Source: JBMDXB01 sp048594885
GTDB lineage: Bacteria > Acidobacteriota > Vicinamibacteria > Vicinamibacterales > 2-12-FULL-66-21
Direction of reading: 5' to 3'
NCBI GenBank assembly: GCA_048594885.1
Contig: JBMDXB010000029.1
Span: 69,426-133,425, forward strand
DNA length: 64,000 nt
Notes under the pieces: generated by a model
What the model was told of the DNA's origin: nothing
Database searches by the model: none
Seen by the model: only the letters and a program-made list of their open reading frames with translations
Part shown: positions 42,774 through 51,731 of the stretch, one piece after another
Layout of the letters: each line of letters opens with the position of its first letter
Position numbering within the stretch: position 1 is the first letter of the stretch
Program-made: the position numbers and the translations under genes

Positions 42774-43736
42774 ATGAACCTTCGACATCTCAACGTGGGC
42801 TGCTTTGGGGGTGGGACGGGACTCCCGAGCCTGCTCGGCGGGCTCAAGGCGAATCCATGGCTGCGGCTCAACGCCGTGGTCACGATGTTCGACAGCGGCG
42901 GCAGCTCGGGCCAGCTGCGCGACGAGCTCGGCGTGCTGCCGCCGGGCGATGTGCTCCGGTGCGCGCTGGCGCTCGCGCGCAACGAGCGGGAAGCGCGCCG
43001 CGTCCTGCTCTCGCGGTTGCCGACGCTCGAGCATACCCGCCTCGGCGGGCACACCGGCGGCAACCTGCTGCTGTCGATGATGGAGACCTACAGCGGCGAC
43101 TTCCTGGCCGCCGTCGAAGGCCTGCGTGCGCTGCTCGGCTGCGCCGGGCGCGTGTGGCCGGTCAGCGTGGAACAGGCCAGCGTGTGCGCGGAATACGGCG
43201 ACGGCACGTCAACGCGGGGGGAAGTCGAAGTCGACGCGGGGCAAACCGCCGGTAACGTCATCTCGCGCCTCTGGCTGGAGCCGGAGGTCAGCGTGCATCC
43301 GGAGACCGCCGCGGCGATTCCGCACTTCAACACGGTCATCATCGGCCCGGGCAGCTTCTACACCAGCCTGATGCCGATCTTCCTCGTCCGCGGCGTTGCC
43401 GAGGCCGTTCGCGCGGTCGACGGCCCCGTCGTGCTGGTCGCGAACCTGCTCACCGAGGGCCGGGGTATGTGGCACTTCACCGCGGCGGAGGAAGTGCGCT
43501 TGATCGAACAGACGATCGGCAGGCCGGTGGACGTCGTCGTCTTCAACACGGCGCGGCCGAACGAGGAGATGCTCGCGCGCTACGGCGCCGAGCACAAGCT
43601 GCCGCTGGAGGTGGGCGACGTTCCCCCGACGTGCGAGGTCGTGTGCGGCGACTTCTGGTGCCGCGACATCGCGCGCCACGATCGGCGCCGCCTCGCGCAG
43701 GCGGTGTGGGCGGTGCTGGCCAAGCAGCTGCTCTGA
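42774..43736 (+). CDS. yvcK: YvcK/gluconeogenesis factor (CofD-like fold)
   Basis: A 320-residue protein with the YvcK hallmarks: the N-terminal GCFGGGTGLPSLLGGLK, VVTMFDSGGSSGQLRDELG, GDVLRCALALA, GGHTGGNLLL, IIGPGSFYTSLMP and VANLLTEGRG. The length is typical. In other bacteria YvcK binds UDP-sugars and is needed for growth on gluconeogenic carbon sources and for cell-wall balance. Here it is a single gene, not next to rapZ or whiA. The ATG at 42774 is the only reasonable start. Confidence 0.93.
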   Translation: MNLRHLNVGCFGGGTGLPSLLGGLKANPWLRLNAVVTMFDSGGSSGQLRDELGVLPPGDVLRCALALARNEREARRVLLSRLPTLEHTRLGGHTGGNLLLSMMETYSGDFLAAVEGLRALLGCAGRVWPVSVEQASVCAEYGDGTSTRGEVEVDAGQTAGNVISRLWLEPEVSVHPETAAAIPHFNTVIIGPGSFYTSLMPIFLVRGVAEAVRAVDGPVVLVANLLTEGRGMWHFTAAEEVRLIEQTIGRPVDVVVFNTARPNEEMLARYGAEHKLPLEVGDVPPTCEVVCGDFWCRDIARHDRRRLAQAVWAVLAKQLL

Positions 43737-43774
43737 CGCGGTCGCGTGCCACGTGTTCGTGCGACGTGAACGCG

Positions 43775-44161
43775 TCAGGCCAGTACGATGTCGGTCTGCG
43801 CGAAGTCGTCGCCGACGCACAGCAGCGGTTCGCTGCTCAACTTCGCGACCGCGTAGGCAAGGCAATCGCCGAAGTTCAGCGACGCGGCGTGTCGTCCCTT
43901 TCCGTAAAGGACAAACGCGCTGACGGCAGCGCGCCAGTGTTCGTCTCCAAACGGCACGGGAACGATGTCGAGCTCCTGCAACAGTCGCGCAATCAACGGA
44001 CGCGCATCGGATCGGAGGCGTGCCGACAACAGAATGCCGGCTTCGACCAACGTCGGCGTGCCGACGGCGCACGCGCCAGACGTCGCGAGTCGCGCCAGCA
44101 CGGTGTCGTAGCCCGGTTCCTGGAAGACGATGGCGGCGAGCGCCGACGTATCGACGATCAT
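43775..44161 (-). CDS. vapC: VapC-type PIN-domain ribonuclease toxin
   Basis: A 128-residue PIN protein. The acidic metal-binding residues are in MIVDTSALAAI (D4), TLVEAGILL (E40) and NFGDCLAYAVA plus the final LCVGDDF. These match the four-carboxylate PIN active site, so the toxin appears intact. It is translated from an ATG that overlaps the antitoxin stop by 4 bases. The antitoxin and promoter lie upstream. VapC toxins usually cut tRNA or rRNA. Confidence 0.92.
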   Translation of the reverse strand: MIVDTSALAAIVFQEPGYDTVLARLATSGACAVGTPTLVEAGILLSARLRSDARPLIARLLQELDIVPVPFGDEHWRAAVSAFVLYGKGRHAASLNFGDCLAYAVAKLSSEPLLCVGDDFAQTDIVLA

Positions 44162-44433
44162 CGCTCGTCGCCGGGGTCGGAGCCGAGAATCGCCGATTCC
44201 TCATCGCGAGTCAGACGTCGACCTCGCTCCTCCGCCGGAACATGCGGCCAGATCTCGCTGGCGAGAAACGCCTGCAAGTCCTTCAGCCGGTCCCTTCGCG
44301 CCACCCGGAACCGCAGCCGATCCCGCCGCTCGATTAACGCCTTTCGAATCGCCTCGGTCTTGCTTTCCCCAGTCAAATCAGCGATTTCAGAGGCGAGCCG
44401 CTCCACTTCGCGGTTCTTCAAGTTCAACGCCAT
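44158..44433 (-). CDS. vapB: VapB-type antitoxin (Rv0623-like)
   Basis: A 91-residue antitoxin. The N-terminal MALNLKNREVERLASEIADL, then TGESKTEAIRKALIERRDRL, is the Rv0623/PSK-type ribbon-helix-helix. The C-terminal tail (residues ~60-91) would wrap the toxin. The ATG at 44433 is chosen because the upstream codons lie in the promoter. With a -10 box seven bases upstream the mRNA is probably leaderless. Its stop overlaps the VapC start. Confidence 0.92.
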   Translation of the reverse strand: MALNLKNREVERLASEIADLTGESKTEAIRKALIERRDRLRFRVARRDRLKDLQAFLASEIWPHVPAEERGRRLTRDEESAILGSDPGDER

Positions 44434-44440
44434 AGGTAGA

Positions 44441-44466
44441 TTATAAGCCACATGGTGGATGTGTGG
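44441..44466 (-). promoter_or_regulatory. VapBC promoter and candidate operator
   Basis: On the minus strand TATAAT (44446-44441) is a perfect -10 box. Transcription starting 7 bases downstream would begin at or within a base or two of the ATG at 44433, implying a leaderless mRNA. Immediately upstream, CCACAT (44448-44453) is mirrored by ATGTGTGG (44459-44466), a plausible VapBC autoregulatory site. No clear -35 box is visible. Confidence 0.6.
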
Positions 44467-44617
44467 CACCATTACACCATCAACCTGTGACGCCCGGCTG
44501 GCAATCCGTTCCAACTGGTGAACATCTGGCTCACTTACACGTCTCCTGAATGCGCCGCACTTCTTGACGACCTCGCAATTCTGAATATGCTTAGTCTCGT
44601 TACTTAGATTTCTATAT

Positions 44618-44947
44618 ATGTCGCGCTACGATGCCCTGCAGGGTGCGCTTCCGCTCCTCGTGCTCAAGCTCCTCGTCCGCCGCGGCCCGATGCACGGGTA
44701 TGCGATGACAACGCAGATCGAACAGATGTCGGACGATGTTCTCCGGGTGATGGAAGGGTCTCTGTATCCCGCGCTCCATCGCATGGAGGAAGCCGGATGG
44801 ATTAAGGCCCGATGGGCCAGGACAGAGCACGGGCGCCGGGCCCGCGTCTACGACATCAGCGCTGCCGGACGCCGACAGCTCGACGCGGAAGAGGAGCGAT
44901 GGCTAGTCGTTACCGGCGCCATCGGTCACATCCTCAAGCACGTGTAA
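44618..44947 (+). CDS. PadR-family repressor of the second ADOP gene
   Basis: A 109-residue PadR protein: LPLLVLKLLVRRGPMHGYAM, then EGSLYPALHRMEEAGWIKAR and the wing GRRARVYDISAAGRRQL. The ATG at 44618 follows an AT-rich stretch (about 44586-44620, with TTAGATTTCTATATATG), likely its operator. The ADOP permease begins 10 bases after its stop. It is therefore the local repressor of that permease, as at 27875. Confidence 0.92.
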   Translation: MSRYDALQGALPLLVLKLLVRRGPMHGYAMTTQIEQMSDDVLRVMEGSLYPALHRMEEAGWIKARWARTEHGRRARVYDISAAGRRQLDAEEERWLVVTGAIGHILKHV

Positions 44948-44957
44948 GGAGGCCGCC

Positions 44958-47636
44958 ATGTCCTGGCTGTCGCGACTGGCCAACATCCTTCGAACATCGC
45001 GAGTCGATCGGGACCTGGACGACGAGCAGCGCTTTCACCTCGACTCCCGGATCGACGCACTGGTCGAGCAGGGGCTTCCCCGCGCCGCGGCCGAAGCCGA
45101 AGCCCTCCGAAGTTTTGGAAATCCCCTCCTGCTCCGGGAAGAGAGCCGCGATATCAAGCTGCTGCGGCAAGTCGAGATCGGCCGGCAGGACATTCGCTAT
45201 GCGTTGCGACAGGTGCGCCGACACCCGGGCTTCTCTGCGCTCGTCGTGCTGATCCTGGGGCTCGGCATCGGTGCAAACATCGTCGTCTTCAGCGCCCTCG
45301 AAGTGCTCGTGCTGCGCTCGCTGCCGGTCGGTGCCCCCGAGCAATTGGTTCTGCTCAGCACAACCCGTACGGCAGGCAACTCCGCGCCAATCGTGAACAA
45401 CTGGGTTTCGTACGACACGTATGAGCACCTGCGCCACCATGCGACCCCGTTCACGGGAGTCCTGGCGCTGAACGGGAGCCGGAATCTGCGCACGCTGATT
45501 TCAGACAGCCGGTCGGAGCCGCTGCAGGTGACGACAAGCGACGTATCGGGGAATTACTTTTCGCTCCTCCAGATCGCTCCCGCCATCGGACGTCTGATCG
45601 TGCCCGACGACAACCGCAGGGAGGCGCCGCGTGCGGTCGCGGTGCTCAGTGACGCGTTCTGGCAGCGTGAATTTGGCGGCGACCCCCACGTCGTCGGACG
45701 GACCGTGCAGATCGAGAACGTCGTGTTCGAAATTGTCGGTGTGGCGCCGGCAGGCTTTTCCGGCGTGAAAGTGGGCGAGTCCGTGGATGTCTGGACGCCG
45801 CTCGAGATGATGCCCCTGGTCAGCCCGCGCTTCGGAAGGAGCCTGCATCGGCCGGACTGGTCCGGTTTATTCGCGATGGCGCGGTTGCGTCCCGAGATTA
45901 CGCGCGAGGCAGCAACGGCCCAGATCAATCTGCTCTACCAGCAGCTCGGGGCAGCGCGGCGACCGCAGGACTCGGCCGGGGAGCACGCACGGGCCTGGGG
46001 CACGATGCAGCTGGAGCGAGGGGCGAGCGGTTTTGACAGCGAGATGCGTAGCCGCGCGGGGCCGATCCTCAGCATCCTGCTCATGGCCGTCACGCTGGTG
46101 CAGATGATCACCTGCGCGAATGTCGCCAGCCTGTCGCTTGCGAGACTGACGAGCCGCAGACGGGAGTTCGCCGCTCGTACGGCGCTCGGCGCCGATCGCA
46201 GCCGCTTGCTCGTGCAACTCGTCACGGAGAGCCTGCTGCTGGTCGGCGGGGGCGTGGTGCTCGGTCTCCTGCTGATGCAGTGGGGCTTCTCGATCGCGCG
46301 TTCGTATCGCATCGATGCCCAGCCGAGTCTGGAAATTCTTCTCTTTGTCGTGCTCGTGTCCAGCGTGACGGGACTGATTGTTGCAGTCATGCCGGCGTTC
46401 AAATCGACCCGTATCGATCTGTCCTCGGTGCTGAAGAGCGAGCCAGGGAGCGCGACCGCCGGCTCGCGGCAGGTGCTGCAGAAGGCGCTGGTCGTGGTGC
46501 AGATTGCCGTGGCCGGCTGCCTGCTCGCCGGCACGGGGCAATTCGTCCGGACGGTCGAAAATCTGCAGGCCGTCGACGTCGGCTTCCCGACGACCGGCCT
46601 GTTACTCGTCGACATCGAGATGACGCGCGCGGACGCGGGCGGGCGTCGGGCGGTCGTCAGGGACGAGCTTGTGCGGGCGTTCGCTGCGATTCCGGATGTC
46701 CAGCACGTCACGTTTTCCCAACACGCGTTGCTGAATGACACGATCACGCAAGCCCGCGTTCACGTGCCCGGGTACATCGACGTTCCCGGCGAGGACATGA
46801 CCGTTCAGTTCGCCTCGGTCGGACCGGATTTTTTCACCACCCTCGGCATTCCCGTACTGCGCGGCCACGGTCTGCTGGCGGAGCGCTCGCCTGACACGCG
46901 CCAGATCGAACCGATGGCCGTGGTGAGCGAAGCGGTCGTGCGGCGCTTCTTCAGCGGCGCCGATCCCCTGGGTCGCGTGATTCAACGCGGAGATTCGCAG
47001 TACCGAATCGTCGGCGTAGCAAAGAACACGAAGTATCGCGATCTCCGCGATGACGCCGAACCCGTGTGCTACATCGCACAAGGCCGCACACCTTCATCGA
47101 GAATCGGATTTCAAATACGTACCAACGGCGACACACGGGCCGTCGCGAATGCGGTTCCGGCGATCGTGCTGGGCATCGATCCGGGCATCCGCGTGCGCCG
47201 CGTAGAGACGATCGAGGCGGCGCTGGATCGCGCGACCCGCGAGGATCGATTGATCGCCGCGATTGTCGGCGGATTCAGCATCCTTGCGCTGCTGCTTACA
47301 TCACTGGGACTGTGCGGAATGCTGGCCTACGATGTCGGGCAGCGCACAAAGGAAATCGGCGTGCGAATCGCGCTTGGGGGACGGTCAGGCGATATCATCG
47401 CGCTCGTTTTGAAACAGGGTTTGCAGTTGACCGCAATAGGTGCGGTGCTTGGTCTCGGCGCCGCCGTCATTCTGGTGCGGCTGATTGACTATCGGTTGTA
47501 CGGTGCCTCTCCGGTCGATCCGATGCTATTCGCCGTGACCATCGCGGCGCTCCTGGCCGTGGCGTGCGTGGCCTGCTGGCTGCCGGCGCGACGCGCGGCG
47601 ATGCTGGATCCGATGAACGCACTGAGGGCCGAGTGA
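44958..47636 (+). CDS. ADOP-family permease, PadR-linked, 892 residues
   Basis: A large permease with the same plan as the gene at 25177. A soluble N-terminal helical domain (about residues 1-70, SRVDRDLDDEQRFHLDSRID) precedes the first membrane segment near ALVVLILGLGIGANIVVF. The MacB periplasmic domain follows, with FtsX segments including VQMITCANVASLSLARLTSR, a second periplasmic domain and a final FtsX domain (GMLAYDVGQRTKEIGVRIAL). A perfect AAGGAGG lies before the ATG. Its composition is slightly less GC-rich than its neighbours, so it may have been acquired separately. The substrate is unknown. Confidence 0.93.
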   Translation: MSWLSRLANILRTSRVDRDLDDEQRFHLDSRIDALVEQGLPRAAAEAEALRSFGNPLLLREESRDIKLLRQVEIGRQDIRYALRQVRRHPGFSALVVLILGLGIGANIVVFSALEVLVLRSLPVGAPEQLVLLSTTRTAGNSAPIVNNWVSYDTYEHLRHHATPFTGVLALNGSRNLRTLISDSRSEPLQVTTSDVSGNYFSLLQIAPAIGRLIVPDDNRREAPRAVAVLSDAFWQREFGGDPHVVGRTVQIENVVFEIVGVAPAGFSGVKVGESVDVWTPLEMMPLVSPRFGRSLHRPDWSGLFAMARLRPEITREAATAQINLLYQQLGAARRPQDSAGEHARAWGTMQLERGASGFDSEMRSRAGPILSILLMAVTLVQMITCANVASLSLARLTSRRREFAARTALGADRSRLLVQLVTESLLLVGGGVVLGLLLMQWGFSIARSYRIDAQPSLEILLFVVLVSSVTGLIVAVMPAFKSTRIDLSSVLKSEPGSATAGSRQVLQKALVVVQIAVAGCLLAGTGQFVRTVENLQAVDVGFPTTGLLLVDIEMTRADAGGRRAVVRDELVRAFAAIPDVQHVTFSQHALLNDTITQARVHVPGYIDVPGEDMTVQFASVGPDFFTTLGIPVLRGHGLLAERSPDTRQIEPMAVVSEAVVRRFFSGADPLGRVIQRGDSQYRIVGVAKNTKYRDLRDDAEPVCYIAQGRTPSSRIGFQIRTNGDTRAVANAVPAIVLGIDPGIRVRRVETIEAALDRATREDRLIAAIVGGFSILALLLTSLGLCGMLAYDVGQRTKEIGVRIALGGRSGDIIALVLKQGLQLTAIGAVLGLGAAVILVRLIDYRLYGASPVDPMLFAVTIAALLAVACVACWLPARRAAMLDPMNALRAE

Positions 47637-47829
47637 TTCGCTATGGCGCTCGATCTCGACGGGCAGCGTCTGCTCGTCACTTCTGGCTCTCCATCTACGA
47701 CGGAACGCTCAGAGCCGTCGACGGTGACGCGTCGCGCCCGACCTTCGGGCAGATCCCACCACGCACGCCGTGCAGTTCGAAGTGCGCTGACCATCGAGTG
47801 CGCGGTGGATCGCGGTTTCAGCAGGCGTT

Positions 47830-48324
47830 TCAGACCGCGTACGATCGGCTCGCCAACCGCTTGCGCGTCGAGGCGAGGAATTCCGACGGCGTCTCGACGC
47901 GCAGGCCGTGGCGCAGCGCCGAGAGGAAGTGGCGGCGGTTGTCCGTGACAATGACGCGCGCGCCGGCCGCGCGGGCGACTTCGGCGATGTGCACGTCGTA
48001 GATACGGCCGCCGGCAATGGCATCGTCGGCGAGCAGCCGCAGCATCGGCTTTCGTTCGCCGGCCGGCAGATCGTGGACGCTCATCCGGGCGAACACTTCG
48101 TCTTCCAGCAGACGCACCGCATCGGCGGGTGCGAGGCGGAATTCGGGAGGCAGGCGCGTCGCAACCGAGAAGAACTCGAGGCAGCAGTGCCACGCCGTTG
48201 CGGGCGGGGCGATGGTCTTCTCGGCAACCGCATGCATCAGCGATTGCGCCGGCGCGCTTTGCGGCCCGAGATCGATCAGGCCTGCCAGCAGCACGCTGGT
48301 GTCGAAGAACGCGGTTACGGCCAT
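47830..48324 (-). CDS. PIN-domain toxin (VapC-like)
   Basis: A 164-residue PIN protein with an acidic residue in FFDTSVLLAG (D8). Further acidic residues lie in WHCCLEFF, ADDAIAGGRIYDVHIAE and VTDNRRHF, the usual PIN pattern. The active site looks complete. The AbrB-type antitoxin gene overlaps its start by 10 bp, an order (antitoxin first) typical for toxin-antitoxin modules. The C-terminal tail is Arg/Ser rich. Confidence 0.9.
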   Translation of the reverse strand: MAVTAFFDTSVLLAGLIDLGPQSAPAQSLMHAVAEKTIAPPATAWHCCLEFFSVATRLPPEFRLAPADAVRLLEDEVFARMSVHDLPAGERKPMLRLLADDAIAGGRIYDVHIAEVARAAGARVIVTDNRRHFLSALRHGLRVETPSEFLASTRKRLASRSYAV

Positions 48325-48569
48325 CGGTTGCGCTCGTCCTCGACCAGCACAGCGATGTCGAGTGCAGGCCGCGCATCGGCTGGCGCCGTGGGCCGCGCGA
48401 CCAGGCGGCGGCCGACCTTGACCAGGCGCGGCGGCGGCGCGACGCGCTCGATGCGCAGCCCGGTCTCGTCGGCCGTGACCTCGAGCTCCGTCCCCGGCGC
48501 CAGACCGGCGCGCTCCCGAAGCGACGCCGGAATAACCACCCGGCCTGCCTTGTCAATGGTAGTACGCAT
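48315..48569 (-). CDS. AbrB/MazE-like antitoxin
   Basis: An 84-residue protein starting with MRTTIDKAGRVVIPASLRER, an unmistakable SpoVT/AbrB swapped-hairpin DNA-binding domain in residues ~1-45. The C-terminal tail (about 46-84) would bind the PIN toxin. A perfect 9-bp inverted repeat spans its own start codon, so it probably represses its own expression. The ATG at 48569 has no strong ribosome-binding site. Confidence 0.92.
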   Translation of the reverse strand: MRTTIDKAGRVVIPASLRERAGLAPGTELEVTADETGLRIERVAPPPRLVKVGRRLVARPTAPADARPALDIAVLVEDERNRWP

Positions 48570-48586
48570 GGCATTAGACTACCATT
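48555..48586 (-). promoter_or_regulatory. Inverted-repeat operator spanning the antitoxin start codon
   Basis: On the plus strand AATGGTAGT (48555-48563) and ACTACCATT (48578-48586) form perfect 9-bp arms with a 14-bp spacer. The start codon at 48567-48569 lies between them. One arm is coding (antitoxin codons 3-5), so the protein's own gene carries half of its operator. The TTCGAAC array follows immediately. Confidence 0.75.
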
Positions 48587-48637
48587 TTCGAACTTCGAAC
48601 TTCGAACTTCGAACTTCGAACTTCGAACTTCGAACTC
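48587..48637. repeat. Heptamer array, word TTCGAAC
   Basis: Seven nearly perfect tandem TTCGAAC units lie between the antitoxin operator and the DUF4920 gene. Each unit contains the TTCGAA palindrome, so the array is self-complementary. The last unit degrades to CTCCGAG. Confidence 0.95.
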
Positions 48638-48648
48638 CGAGCCCCGAG

Positions 48649-49080
48649 CTACTGTGTGATGACAGCCCCGGTGGCCTTGATCTGATACTGCTTCGACGCC
48701 TTGGTGTCGTGCTTCGCGTGCTCGCCGGCGGCTTCCTTGCCCTCGACGTCTTTGACTTCCTCGAACACGCCCTGCGCTGACACCTTCTTGCCCTTGGCGG
48801 TGACGGGGAAGACGATGACGCCGTCCTCGACCTTGAGTCGGACCGTCGGGGCGTTCGGCTGGCCGTCGGGAGCGACCGCCATCCAGCAGCCCATGTGCTC
48901 GCACACCGCGGGGGCCACGCCGTCGATGCGGACGGTCTTGCCGACGAAATCGGCCGGCTTCGCCGTCAATGACGCGATCGGCGTCGCTTCTTTCAGCGTC
49001 ACGCCGCCGCCGAGTGTCTTCTCTTCCGCCGCTACCGGCACGACCAGTGCCACGATCGCGGCTGCGATGAATGCCTTCAT
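48649..49080 (-). CDS. DUF4920-like secreted protein
   Basis: A 143-residue secreted protein with a signal peptide (residues 1-18). An OB-fold-like domain of the DUF4920 kind follows: ADFVGKTVRIDGVAPAVCEH, then MGCWMAVAPDGQ and GVIVFPVTAKGKKVSAQGVF. The conserved CEHMGCWM pair (two cysteines) could bind metal or haem. The ATG at 49080 has AGGAGG upstream. Divergent from it is the decayed nucleotidyltransferase. The precise role is unknown. Confidence 0.85.
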   Translation of the reverse strand: MKAFIAAAIVALVVPVAAEEKTLGGGVTLKEATPIASLTAKPADFVGKTVRIDGVAPAVCEHMGCWMAVAPDGQPNAPTVRLKVEDGVIVFPVTAKGKKVSAQGVFEEVKDVEGKEAAGEHAKHDTKASKQYQIKATGAVITQ

Positions 49081-49119
49081 CCGAACCTCCTGTGCTCGAG
49101 ATCCCCCACTATACTGTGA

Positions 49120-49424
49120 ACGAAGGATGCGGGGCCGCTGCTGGCCGAGGTCGCCGGGCACCTTCGCGATGCGCGCCTCGAAGCGGCGCTCATCGGCAAC
49201 GCCGCGGCTGCCCGCGCGGCGCGCCGGTGACGACGATCGATTTCGACTTTTTTTCCGGAAAACGCCGCGAAATGTCGCGAAGTTGAAGATCGTTGCCGAC
49301 GCTCTCGACGCGACGGTACTGCCTATCCGATCCTTTGAGGGCCGTCCTGGAGATTCTGGAGAAGGCACGTGACAAAACGTCGAAAACGGAGCGCAAAGCT
49401 CGCCGCCGTCCGGCGGGAGAATGA
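49120..49424 (+). pseudogene. Decayed nucleotidyltransferase gene
   Basis: Pieces of one protein are scattered over frames. GPLLAEVAGHLRDARLEAAL (from 49132) is in one frame, RGAPVTTIDFDFF in a second and FRKTPRNVAKLKIVADAL in a third. Another stretch, AVLEILEKARDKTSKTERKA, runs from 49341 to a TGA at 49422-49424. Together these look like the N- and C-terminal parts of a nucleotidyltransferase-like protein with the middle deleted and at least two frameshifts. A TATACT box (49110-49115) lies upstream. The intact small gene at 49369 overlaps its end, as expected for a former two-gene operon. The family assignment is from pattern recognition and is moderate. Confidence 0.6.
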
Positions 49425-49527
49425 CCGCGCCGTGCGCGAGATGATCCGCCGATGGCAGGCGTTGCCGCCGTCGAAGCGGACGAACTTTCTGCGCAAGCGG
49501 CTCCCCGGCGGCGGCTCGGCGCTCTAA
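49369..49527 (+). CDS. Small basic protein linked to the decayed nucleotidyltransferase
   Basis: A 52-residue gene with a GTG start and GGAGAAGG just upstream. The product is very basic and ends in AVREMIRRWQALPPSKRTNF followed by LRKRLPGGGSAL. This conserved-looking end leads me to believe it belongs to a small family found beside nucleotidyltransferase genes. It overlaps the nucleotidyltransferase remnant by 56 bp in another frame and has no defects itself. It may be an antitoxin or partner that has outlived its enzyme. The ABC-F gene starts 9 bp after it. Confidence 0.7.
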   Translation: MTKRRKRSAKLAAVRRENDRAVREMIRRWQALPPSKRTNFLRKRLPGGGSAL

Positions 49528-49536
49528 CAGTCTCCC

Positions 49537-51432
<1,896 letters not shown>

Positions 51433-51435
51433 TAA

Positions 51436-51731
51436 ATCGATTGCGGATTGCGGATCGTCGATTGCGGATTGACGGGATTGTCGATTGGCGATTGGGATTG
51501 TCGATTGCGGATTGGATTGTGGATTGTCGATTGCGGATTGGCGGGGTTGGCGATTGTCGATTGTGGATTGGATTGGGATTGGAATTGCGGAATCCTCAAT
51601 TAATCCTCAATCCCCAATCGGCAATCCAATCCTCAATCCCCAATCGACAATCCAATCAACAATCCCCAATCCCAATCAACAATCCCCAATCCCGTCAATC
51701 CGCAATCGACGATCCGCAATCCGCAATCGAT
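51436..51731. repeat. ~296-bp inverted-repeat element with 41-bp perfect ends and heptamer core, word GATTGCG
   Basis: The left end 51436-51476 (ATCGATTGCGGATTGCGGAT...) is the exact reverse complement of the right end 51691-51731. The interior is a GGATTGN/CAATCCN heptamer array, running rightward in the left half and mirrored in the right half. This gives a near-complete ~296-bp hairpin. There is no gene inside. The right end overlaps the last codons of the acyl-CoA synthetase. The same 41-bp end with one mismatch occurs twice at 63915-63999. Confidence 0.92.

Noticed and set aside
47637..47829. Possible gene between the second ADOP gene and the PIN toxin
   Set aside because: Open frames on both strands are Arg/Ser-rich and show no start signal or recognisable motif. 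I treat the gap as empty.
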